From: Hyperoplus lanceolatus
Taxonomy: Eukaryota; Chordata; Actinopteri; Uranoscopiformes; Ammodytidae
Assembly: GCA_026929865.2 (NCBI GenBank)
Contig: CM049403.1
Coordinates: 6,718,001 to 6,782,000 of the forward strand
Direction of reading: 5' to 3'
DNA: 64,000 nucleotides
The notes under the pieces are model-generated. The model was not told where the DNA came from. It made no database searches and worked only from the letters and a program-made list of their open reading frames with translations. Positions within the stretch are counted from its first letter, which is position 1. Every line of letters begins with the position of its first letter. The position numbers were made by a program, and so were the translations under genes. Shown here in pieces: positions 48,231 through 58,511 of the stretch.

Positions 48231-49995
48231 TATCTTCACTTCACTTCCTTAAACCCCACTCAAAATGTGTCAGCCAGGGCCATTGTGTAGTGCTCAGAGG
48301 AGGAGGTTGCTGGTTCACACGTCTCCTCGGCTCGGGTCAGCACAGAGGGATCAACAGGAGAGGACAGGCACAGGTCCTGGTGAAGTGCACTCCTGTGGAC
48401 GGCAACAGCCCTCTGCCTTTGACCAAAAAATATATAGAAAAGTCAAAAAGCCCTTCCCTTGCTGCCATTCTCTGCTACAATGCAACATTTTTTAGCATAG
48501 GCGTATATTGTTTTGTTATGGTGGGGAATACGTTCTCCTAAATATTTAGAAGAGGTTCATTTGTCCCCCTCAAAAAATATGAAAGACAACCCTCTTCTCC
48601 CCAAAAGAGGTAAAAATAACAGGTCATGGGTAGACACATTTATATGATGTATTTGTATTTCCATTTTACCTGTAACTATATATTTCCCAACAATTTAAAA
48701 CATTCCTAAAGTGGACCATACCATCTTAACCTTGCCGACCTCTCACCATGGTCTCATTCTCTAATAGATTTTGCTTTGGTTGTACATGATTCCATTGCAT
48801 TTTCCTTTACAGACAGAAATTAAGACATTTCAACCATTAAATTCATGAAAAAAGTTAGTGCATACAAATTCACTAGATCCCTTGGATCCCCCACTTTATG
48901 CCCCCCCCCCCCATTTTGAAACTACATTTACGCCGTGTTTTTTGAGCCACCCCCTGTGAACACGCACTTCATGCTATATTTGCTTCTTAGTTTTCCATCT
49001 GGGTAAGAGCTTGCCCTCACATTATTGGCGAGCCGAGCACTACATTATTGTGCCCTGTACAAATCTCAGCAGCCATAGGAATTTGATTGTGCCGGAGGAT
49101 TCTCTCTGTCAGACAACCGGTCCATAATCTCTGGCAATTCTTTGTGCAGGAGGATTACCACTGAAAGTGTTACCACATATTTACAACTACTCCACTAACT
49201 CTCAACAGGCTCTCCTGCATCCAGCCCCAGCCAAAGCTATAAGCCACGGTTAACATAGGAAATCAAGCTGAGATTTAGGACATCTCCCTGTAAATCTTAG
49301 TGTGTGCTCTATCTGTACAAATAAAGCAGCGCGGTGGTCTTTTTTTCCGCTGTGGAGTTTAGCAAAGATTTAACCTTGAGGATTACCTGTGTTAACAAAA
49401 AGTAAAATAAAAGACACACATCTGTCTATGTGTAAAGCACTTGACATGGTCTTCCCCAGGGATAGATCAGTCGCCCCACGGTAAACACAGAGCCATACAT
49501 GTGAAAATCATGGCTTTGTAATTAACAATGCAGGTTTACACAAGAGTAAATTGGTAGAGAGGGTGCTGCCATCTTCTCCCTTCCATGATATTAAAACTAA
49601 TATCCTAAATAGATCAATATGTAACAAAATAAATTACACCAAAAAATACCTCAAAAATAACAAATGCAAAATAAGTCCAGTTCAAACCCTAAAACTGTAT
49701 GCTACATGACCAGTTTGATTTGCTCTACTCGATAATGAGGCAAAGCGTGGGTCAAGGGGCCGTTCTGGCAGTCCTCCTTTTTTGCATCTTTGTCTTATCG
49801 CTCCATCAGAGCCCAAGTGTTTCATTCAAAGTCTGACTAGATAGGCCTTGTGTCTGGCTGTTGTTATTGAAATAAACTGGGCCTGTGCTGCCACCCCGGC
49901 CTACCCCCCTCTTGCCCCCGTCTATTCTGAACAAGTGTATCTTCAGAAACACGCCAGCTTGTTATGGTAATGACCTGAATGCCCCCTCCCATTCC
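48231..49995. other. Unique sequence with possible regulatory patch at 48960-49560
   Basis: A C12 run lies at 48901-48912. The patch 48990-49250 is GC-balanced with ACATTATTGGCG, ACATTATTGTGCC and GGAGGATTACCACTG. At 49515 GTAATTAACAATGC combines homeodomain and SOX-like cores. The frames at 48265-48541 run in two phases over the same bases and are not genes. Confidence 0.35.
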
Positions 49996-49996
49996 T

Positions 49997-50025
<29 letters not shown>
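49996..50025 (+). repeat. (GT)n microsatellite
   Basis: About 15 GT units. Confidence 0.95.
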
Positions 50026-50027
<2 letters not shown>

Positions 50028-50300
50028 GGTGGGAGTGAAGCTTTGCTTTTTGGGGTTTTAAAGGGGGCAAACCCAACAGCACGTACCAGGGATTTTCGTG
50101 AAAACAAAACAAGGCTTAAATTATCCAAGGAACCTTATCCAATCAATATAATGTACAGGCAATTATATATTTTTAGATATTGTTTGGAGATACTGGACAT
50201 TAAATACAATGGTAAAAGTAGTAGAGTTAACAACATAAATAAAAAAAACTGACTCCTAATACCTTTTTGTTGTAGTTGAAACCACCACCATCTCTGTGAA

Positions 50301-50337
50301 ACACACACACACACACAACACACACACACGCGCGCGC
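50301..50337 (+). repeat. (CA)n-(CG)n microsatellite
   Basis: CA units with one missing C, ending in CGCGCGC. Confidence 0.93.
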
Positions 50338-53300
50338 TTACGTGCACACAAACCAAACTATTATGTCAGCCAGACTCATGGCATATGTAAGATCTTATTT
50401 CCATCATTACAAAAATGCTGGCCCCAGACTGACAAGCATAACCTGAGCACTAAATGGAAATCATGCAATATCTGATGCTAACAACAGCCAACAGTAGGGG
50501 GAATATAGTGTCGCCTCTTTGACAAGAGAAATCCCTGGCACATAATCCGCTGGCATGTTGACTTGATGGGGTTTAGGAGGAAAAACTACAGTTGCGGCCG
50601 GTGCAGGAAAAAAATATTTGTTACGCAGTAGCTCTTGCTGTACTGAGCGGCTATAATTAAAATAGCTACGAATTCAACCTCCGGACAGGAGCCTCTCTAA
50701 AAGCCAATTGTGGGGCTAGATAGCATGAAGAAAAAAAGAATTGTGTGCGAGGAAAAATAAACAGAGAACAATGTCAAAACTCTGTGTTGAAAGAATAGCG
50801 GATAAGGATCATCTATTTAAACAAACCTAATGCTTGACTGCTTGTTGGGAGCTACATTTCATACATAAAATATGTTCTGTCACTGATATTGGCCCTTATC
50901 TAAAGGGAGAGAGGCAGACGAAAATTTGCAGCCTGTGTGCAAGCAATGGGGCTGTTTGTGGAGAGTGATAGAGGCCCCAGAGCTGGAGATGCACAGCAGA
51001 TAGCATCTGTCTGTCTGTCAGGCGTGCAGGCGGGCTGGAGCGCTGGGAAAACACGGAGAGACAGAGACAGAGGAGGGGGAGGGGGGGCAGTGTGGACCAA
51101 AACACCAAAAGGCCCTGCCTCCTGAGGAAAATAGGTGACTCCCAACACACAGCACCGACCCCCCCTCCCCCCTCCTCCCACATCATCATACAAGCCCTGT
51201 CAAATGCCAGTTCACTTGTAGGATATTCCCCTGTGGACCATGACAACAAAGAGAGCAGAGTAAACAATGCACAAGCTGCCAGTGCTCCAGTGGGCGGTAC
51301 ATTGGACGTGTTGGGGGTAACATAACCATGGGTCATGTTAAGTGCAGTCGCAGAGGTTGCAGAGGTAAATGTGAAACTGTAAGGGTGGTCATCTTTAGGA
51401 CTTTTTCCTTGATCCAATCAGAGCTTTTGCCTTTATCACGCTGACCCCTGTCATTATGAAAGCGACCTTGGTGTTTGAGGAGCGCTCGTGATGAATTAGC
51501 CCCGGTGAACTGAGAATAGACCAGAGCAGCAAAGTCAAGGCTGCAGCAGCCCAGAGGCAGTTGTTGTTAGTCGAGAACGGCATTTCACATAAAGGAAGCC
51601 ATGGTCAGGTGACCGCTGATGAAAAAAAAATAAAATACATTCCTTGCTGTTTATCCTGCTGTGGCCTGGGAAATAGTCACAAGCCAGTATGTTCTTTTGT
51701 TTGATGTATGGCTTTTGCTATATACGTATGTATGTGACAGGGAGAGGATGCATAAGTATGCATCGACGGTATAGTAGAAGCATTTGCAGCCATTTCTGAT
51801 CTTTCCCCCACCTGGGCTGGTTAAACCGGGCCGGATATTTATACAGGATTATCTGTTGGAATAAGGTCTGATGCAAGATGCTACCGTGCTGAAAAATTCC
51901 ATTTGTCAGATCACTGGCTTTCATGAATACTTAAGAATGGTGTGGGGTAAAAATCAACTGCAGAGTATTCCAGACTAATTACACTTGTAAAACACAGTGA
52001 GGCATATGGAAAATAAATATATGCACTTAATTTAAAGAAAGAGAAGCCCCTTAAAGTCAAATATGGCAGACATTGGGAGGACCATAGCTTACTCTTGCTA
52101 ACCACAGAGGTGAATGGCAGAGCAGGAGGGATTACCAGGAGATGTCACGTTTCAGATGATTGACCTAGAGATGAACACTGCTCCACTTCCTTCTACCTAT
52201 TTGCACATAACTATTAGCAGCTGAGGAATGAGCCTGATAGCGTATCACAATTTGATTTATGAAAACATAGAGTGGAAAAACTTACTGGTTATCAATATGC
52301 AAACTATTGTGTGATATCTTTTCTGGCTACTATTGCGTCAGTGTTGTCCAGTTCAATTGAAGCGGCTGGGGAAAAATGCACTATTGTTTATCCAGCACAT
52401 TGGCTGAACTGATCAATATTCACTTGCTCTCTTATATAAACTAATTTTTTCCCAACCTAGATTGTCCTTAGTCCAACCATGGAAACACAGCCATGCACAT
52501 GAAAGTCACTTATTCTGGTGCCCCAATACATCAGTACACATTGATTAGACCTTGCAATGACATTCATACATTTTACACAACGTGGCTGAGGACCTTAAAA
52601 CTTCAAGAAAAAAAATCCCCTTTAAGATTATTAAGATCAGATATGACAGTAATGCAAACAACTGCCTTAAAAATCAATGGCATACCTAAGCTCCAGTGCG
52701 TAATTATTTCTGTGATTAGTATTGATCAGCGCCGCAGCTCTGTCAAGTTTCCATTTTATGGGTAGAACAGTGGCGAGACACCTGACACAGAGACGTGTGT
52801 GCGCGCGTGTCTCTACACGTGAAGTTCAATCACGTGTGAAGCATTTGTGTAGAAGCTATTTCCTATGATTGTTTTGTATGTTTTACAAAAATGTTTCCTT
52901 GTTACGTTGATAAAAAATGTAATTCAGGTGGCATCACATTTTCTATTGAAACAAATTTGCTCTTGTAAATTAGTTATATACAAGTTTTTTTGGCAAACCA
53001 GAAATGTATATAAAAATTCTGTCTTTCTGAATTGTTATGTTGTATTACTATACTTTTCCACTCTTAGCGTATACTTTTATACTATTAGTCACACAATCAC
53101 ACATTTTCCTCTGTGGTATACGCTGCAGGGAGTAGAGGCCGAGATCAGTAAGACAAGTGGGTGATCTATAGTTTTTCCTGAGACAGATTGTCTGGAAGGT
53201 TGCAGAGATTAGTCACATCTGGGGCTTTTAAGAATGCTGCAAATTGTGCCCTTTCTTTAACGTGGCCGATAAGGCATTAAATGGAGGGAGCTGCCTTATC

Positions 53301-54026
53301 AGCCCTGCTGCTACCCATAAATCACAATTGCCTGCTCCCCTCCTGTACCCCTGGTGGTTTCTATCTGCATCCATGGGGCTGGCAAGATCCCACCATCACC
53401 GCCACTACCACCACACAATAATCACACTATTTGCTTCCTAATTCACCCAATGCAGATATTCTTCCATTATGCTTCCCACTCATCTGTTCTCCCTCAGTAT
53501 TTCTCTTCTTCTCTGCCTTGCACTGTCTGTCTTTCCTTGTGTGTATTCACAAGTCTTCAAACGGGGGGAATCATTCTTCCTGCGAGTGCTATCAGACTTT
53601 AATCCACAGAAAAACACTGACACTTCACTACCAATTCCAATGAATAGACTGTGGAAGCAGCCTTTAATATGATATTGTTCTCCCTTTGTCTCATTCAAAC
53701 CAAAAGGAAAATAGAGTGGATAGCACAAGCTTTAATGAGCTTGTGTAAGTGACTCATATTTAATTATTTCTTTCTTTCTTCCTCAATAATTACATGGCAC
53801 TGACGGAGATTTTGTTTTGCTTGCCTGACAGTTCAAATTGCCTGAGCCCAGGACTGAGTGAAATAGAAATGCTGACAATTTTAAACCAATACATTCTTTG
53901 ACATATTTGGTTCATAATGAGGGGCAGGAACCAAATTAAGGAACCAAAAAAGACTAACATACAATAAGTAGGCAGCTTTTAAACATGTTTAAAAAAATGA
54001 CAACTATCCTTCTGGCACAAGTTTAT
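50338..54026. other. Unique sequence, no gene seen
   Basis: The longest frame in the window outside the LINE, on the minus strand at 50896-51417 (173 residues), is low-complexity, proline/serine-rich and lacks a domain. 50400-50620 and 53240-53330 are GC-balanced and may be regulatory. At 52815-52837 two CACGTG E-boxes sit in a perfect inverted arrangement. No element boundary or RNA gene is supported. Confidence 0.4.
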
Positions 54027-54250
54027 AGGAATAATTCAACATTTAGGACAATTTGATTATTTGCTTTCTTGCCAAGAGGGAGATATATAGGAAATAGCAT
54101 AGCTTAGCATATAGACTTAAAACAGGAGAAATAGGCTAGCTCGGCTCCGTCAAATGTTAAAAATAAATCTAAATCTCACTAATTAACATGTTGTATCTTG
54201 TTGGTTTAATCTTTACAAAACAGTGTGTGGTTTTAGGGGTAGTAAGTAAC
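54027..54250 (+). repeat. Percomorph interspersed repeat fragment
   Basis: GCTTTCTTGCC, TAGCATAGCTTAGCAT, AGACTTAAAACAGG, GGCTAGCTCGGCTC and CACTAATTAACATGTTGTATC occur in the order of a very abundant percomorph repeat that I know from memory. A central part of the family is deleted here (after AGATATATAGG). No protein frame. The right edge is blurred by the element that follows. Confidence 0.75.
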
Positions 54251-55196
54251 ACACCAGAAAAGTTTCTTGTTAATTTGTCAAATGTCAAAGTGAACTTTTC
54301 CACTGTCAGAAGTTGGGAAGGGTACCAAAATAGGCGACCCGGCCATACCAATTTTTGTCACTCATTGTTGGGGTACCAAGCCCTCCCAAAGGATTCAAAA
54401 AGGATGGAGCTATACACAGCAGTCTGTTGATTGGACTACATAATCATCATTTCCGTATGAGAGATACACCACCATGTGTAATCACCTAAGCAAGAGTGAA
54501 GAGTTCTGTGTTTAGAGCAAAATGTCAGCACGCAGCTATTTCTTCATTGTTTGACGTTTTTCCTCTTCATTGAATTAATGAGCGGGCTACACTGTCCAGC
54601 TGCTATGATTTCACCATTGTTATGTAGCTGCCAAGGCTAGTGCCATTTAGGTTCAACTGCTCTGACCCACAGACTGTATATACTCTGACCCAGTGACGTG
54701 CAGTCAGGGGAGGCAGGTCATCATGAAAAGAAAAAACAAATGATGATAAAAAATTATAAAAAAATAAATATATTGATATGTGTCTACTGATCTTTGCTCC
54801 AAATGTAATTTATGTACGATTCCAATCATTTAAAGGTCCCATATTATGCAAAATGCACTTTTTCAATGTTTTTGAACATAAATGTGGGTCCACGGTGTGC
54901 CTAGAGACTGCCAAAGTATATAAAAAAAGAAAACTATCTCCTTTTCTCACTCTCCCCCTTTCTGAAAACCTCCACCCCTCCCCCCCAATGTACTCCGTTC
55001 AGAATTCTTCTCGCTATGTCGTCATAGCGAGTGAAGCCACCTCCCCCCACATTAGTAACCAGAAACTTCCACCGTGCAATAGTCTATGATAACCCCACCC
55101 CCCTATTTCTTATTGGTCCACGGCCCCGAGATCCTCTGGAAAAATATTCCTTCACAGCCATGTTGTTTTCCCCGCTAAGCGACAAGATGCCTGTAG

Positions 55197-56156
55197 CATA
55201 GGCGTAAGATTGCGTATGGACGGTGTGGACGTGTCCATACCAATATTCAAATGTGCTGAGATTGTCCACACCAATATGAGAAGGATATGACAACGACGAG
55301 AAAGGGTTAATGTGTTGCCTCTTTATAGTCCCGCCTTATGTATTTTGTGATTGGCTTTGCCTCCTGTTGGTTGTCGTGGGTTGTGTTTCGGTTAGCGGTG
55401 ATTGGTTGCTTAATTTGAGAGCGGTAAAACAGCTTCTGCTGTCATTTCGGTATCCATCAGCTCAGCTGCTGCGCTATGAATGCGGCTGAAGTTTGACGTC
55501 AACTGAGGAAGAATGTCGGGGGGGAAAAGGAAAGGAGAAGGGCAATAGGTGGCGGTAATGTGTCACGTCACGTCAAACGCCATAGAAGAAGAGTGATCAA
55601 AACTAAAGAGGAAATGGCAAAATAAAAAACCAAAGCAGATGTATACGTTTGTGCTGTGCAAATTGCGCACCATATATGGCTATTGATTCTGCTCTGCTAT
55701 GTGCTGTAGTAAAGATAGGTAGCCTTGGAAACAATTAAGCCCCTGTAGACCACGAGCATCTCGTATTTTTTACTCGTGCGAATCACCTCTCTCTGCAGCC
55801 ATCACCGGCTCTGTGTTGTTTCTCTCTCATCGGCTCGCCGAGGCTCGGGCACGCTCGCGCTTCAGCTGTCCTCCAACTCCCCGGTTCACTCGTAAACTGA
55901 AATTCCGAGTCGGGGTCAGCCCTACTGTGAAACATAAGCAGCCAAGGATGTATGAATATAATAAGTTTTTTAGTGCAAAACGATTGATAGCCGCTCAACT
56001 CTTGACTAAACTGTATAGATACATGATAAAACTGGTTTGGTTAATAAACTAGTGAGCGGTTGGATGCTGGGTCTGGGGCGAGGGCGTTTCGCCAAATTGT
56101 ATGACGTTTCGCCAAAATGTGTCCCCACCAATATGAACATCAAAGTTACGCCACTG
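55197..56156. mobile_element. Fourth-level transposon (D), hAT-like, 960 bases
   Basis: The left end CATAGGCGTAAGATTG pairs with the right end CAAAGTTACGCCACTG in inverted orientation. Perfect 8-base duplications GCCTGTAG lie at 55189-55196 and 56157-56164. GTGTCCATACCAATAT near the left and GTCCCCACCAATATGAACAT near the right are further family landmarks. Two CCAAT-type words on the minus strand (55350, 55400) precede a very short plus-strand frame MSGGKRKGEGQ at 55514. This could be the remnant of a transposase start; the rest is missing. Confidence 0.88.
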
Positions 56157-56505
56157 GCCTGTAGTACAGCAAAGCATGCTGAATGTTGCATAAACCAACA
56201 CAGAAGCCAATTGGTCATAACCCACTAATTTATCTTAACCACAACAATCAAATGCCTTTTTTTTAATAACACAACGGATAGGAAGCTACTTGTGCTTTTT
56301 TTCAAACGGTGATACTAAAATAAATTTTTTTATTGGTATTTTTGCCTGACTGGTGTACAGCTATTAGCTTCGGGACAAGCAGGCAGATTTTGCTCATAAT
56401 AACCTATTTATATTCCCCACAGCAGTCTTGCAATGCCTCGTTTTTAGCAAGACAAAGGATTAGAAGCTAATAGTGTAGAAGTCAAACTTTGAAACTAATG
56501 TTTTC

Positions 56506-56887
56506 TGTTATCTTAAACGGCACTGGACCCAAGAGCAGGCAGAGACAGTTGTTGGATTTGATGAAAAAAGGTTTAATTAAATGAGAAGGGGAAGCAGGTA
56601 GTGAGTAGGGAAGCCGGGGATGTAGTGAGGCAGGTAGGCAGGCTGGAGGTAGTGGTCCGGGTAACTGCAGGCAGGGGAAAACAACGTTAGGATGGATCAC
56701 AAAAAACTACACGAGAAACGAGAAAGAGAGCGAGGTACTAGTATAAACTGGAGCCAGGCGTGTATAGTTACCACTGTAGTGCATGGTATGATCTGGCAAT
56801 CGCTGCAGGGGAACCAGGAGTAGAAGTAGGTGGGTTGATTGGTGATGCAGACCAGGTGTGAGACAGACAGGGGGAGTGGGAGTGGCA
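56506..56887. mobile_element. Insertion-like segment (E) between 66-base direct repeats
   Basis: A 382-base segment with a different, purine-rich composition (GGACCCAAGAGCAGGCAGAG, GGTTTAATTAAATGAG, GACCAGGTGTGAGACAG) lies inside element C. It is bracketed by 56440-56505 and 56888-56953, which agree at 63 of 66 positions. The word pattern resembles a fish repeat I cannot name. A 66-base duplication is too long for a normal transposon target duplication, so a tandem duplication around an older insertion is also possible. Confidence 0.55.
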
Positions 56888-56959
56888 GTTTTTAGCAAGA
56901 CAAAGGATTGGAAGTTAATAGTGTAGAAGTCAAACTTTGAAACCAATGTTTTCACTGAT

Positions 56960-57157
56960 TTAAGTGTTATTTTTAGCCGTTTGCCCCAAGTAGCTTCGCA
57001 GTAGCCTCCATCTTTTGCTGCATTTTGATTCTGAACATGCCGTTTCCATTAGCTTGTGGCTGTCAGTGCATCTGTATGAACATAGTCTTTCATGTAGATA
57101 AGGATCGGTCATGTCAAACTGTTCAAAGTGCGGTTGAGCTCCTGCGTTACTAGACAT
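56960..57157 (-). pseudogene. Short transposon-encoded frame in element C
   Basis: On the minus strand an ATG with A at -3 opens 65 codons, starting MSSNAGAQPHFEQF and containing a Cys/His-bearing segment (LCSYRCTDSHK near residues 25-35). Upstream in the same direction lie a GCCATTGGCCCCGCCC word (CCAAT and GC box near 57240-57262) and TTTTATATACC (near 57300), a compact promoter. The frame ends at 56960 just before the direct repeat that flanks segment E. I do not recognise the protein. It may be the truncated N-terminus of a transposase or accessory protein of the TTAA family. A minus-strand start 15 codons further upstream exists but has a poorer context. Confidence 0.35.
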
Positions 57158-58511
57158 GGTTCTTCTCACGGGTAAACCTAACCGTGGTAACAGGCACGGC
57201 AAAGACGGTGGGAAGGGCTATGGATGCTATGGACCCATGGACAGAGGGCGGGGCCAATGGCTTCGCTTCCGGACAGGGGTGAGGGGAGCTCATAGATGGT
57301 ATATAAAACGAGGGGAGCTGCAGCTCGTTTTCAAAATAGGCCATCCTGAGATTAGCTGAAAATCAGGGTATAGAGGCATACTACAATAAATGATCTGAAC
57401 GTTTTTTTCAGCAAACAACTAAAGAATAACGTATTAGGGAATATAATATTGACAGAAAAGTGTATAATATGAGACCTTTAAATAATTTTTATTATCAAAA
57501 TCGCTGAATTTGCATTTTTCCTGTTCCCAGAGGAGAGATACGTGAGTAGAGGCAGCGAGCAGTGGTGCCTCACTTAAGATTGTGCAATCCCTCACAAACT
57601 GGGTTGAGAGCATGCGCTCAAGCAGGTTTGCATGCCTTTTCCTTTTTACCGTTTGACACCAATGTAACGTTTGTTGACACTTTTATTATATGTCCGCACT
57701 TTACTTAAAATAGTTAATGTATTTCATGTATGTTTATGACATATTTAGTCTTGCAGCAAGACTTAATATGCGGATCTGACATAAATATGCGCTGAAAAAG
57801 CATGTAATGAGGCAGCCAGTACCTCTGCCTCACTGAAGGGGGCGTATGCGTGAGCCAGCAGGGTTTACAGGATACTTCCGTTACCTTCACAACCTGTACT
57901 TCATTTGAGCTGGCTTTATTTATCCATTCTTCCGTTTGGCTATTTTTCGTATTTATTTGTGTAGGGTAATGAAAGGCAGATTTTGCAACTGAAATGTGGA
58001 TTAGCCTACAGGAATAAAATACGATCAGCTGGTTTTCAGTAGATAACTGTCAGTCCGGCCGCGGCGCAATGAATGAATAAAGAGCGTCAACATTTAGGAA
58101 GAATAAAAACATTTATTTTGACAGATGTGCCCGAAGTTACTACTTTACAACCTCGTTGATGACCAACATTTCGAAAAACATGTACTTTTAATTCAGCCTT
58201 GGCCGAATGGGGTGAAATCGAAGAGTGTGTACTTCCGCCTGCATTGGATGCATGCACGCTCCCGTGGACGGGGGATATAATTCTGTACTATTATGTACTA
58301 TATAACAATTGTGTATATTTGTAAATCTGACTCTGAAAAAGTCAGTGCCTTACCAGCCACAAACCTCACCGCACGTCTCTGCTCTGACCGCGGCTATCGC
58401 CATCTGGAATAAACCCTGACTACCAATTAAGGGTACTGTCTGCAGTGAAAACACAAGCCAGATCTAGGGTACCATGCCCTACCGAACCGAATGGTGCTGC
58501 TCAGTGGAAAC

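Larger units (their letters stand above)
54834..57477. mobile_element. Third-level transposon (C), TTAA-inserting
   Basis: The ends AGGTCCCATATTATGC and, reversed, AGGTCTCATATTAT are inverted repeats with one mismatch, flanked by TTAA at 54830-54833 and 57478-57481. A TTAA duplication fits piggyBac or Kolobok-type elements; I cannot choose between them. After removal of nested insertions D and E it is about 1.2 kb. A minus-strand promoter-like region and a 65-codon frame lie near its right end. A related left end begins at 62038. Confidence 0.82.
54691..58381. mobile_element. Second-level transposon (B), hAT-like
   Basis: The left end is CAGTGACGTGC and the right end GCACGTCTCTG, an inverted repeat with one mismatch. 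The flanks are identical 8-base duplications, CTCTGACC, at 54683-54690 and 58382-58389, which is the hAT signature. The start CAGTGACGTGCAGTCAGGGGAGGCAG belongs to a common fish family (from memory). Without the insertion at 54830-57481 the element would be about 1.04 kb. The right part contains GGTGCCTCAC words and no protein frame. Confidence 0.8.
54296..58511. mobile_element. Outermost transposon (level A) split by later insertions
   Basis: The left arm (54296-54690) opens CTTTTCCACTG and holds GGGTACCAAA, GGGGTACCAAGCCCTCCCAAAGG and ACAGCAGTCTGTTGATTGG. The right arm (58390-58511) holds ATTAAGGGTACTGTCTGCAG and GGTACC and ends CTCAGTGGAAAC, the inverted counterpart of the left end. Together they make about 517 bases, the size and word order of a fish MITE I know from memory. 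They are separated by element B. No target duplication could be identified for A, so its outer boundaries are approximate. Confidence 0.55.

Noticed and set aside
50896-51417. 173-residue minus-strand open frame
   Set aside because: Low-complexity Pro/Ser/Leu composition from GC-rich simple tracts, no domain, and an overlapping frame in another phase covers the same bases.
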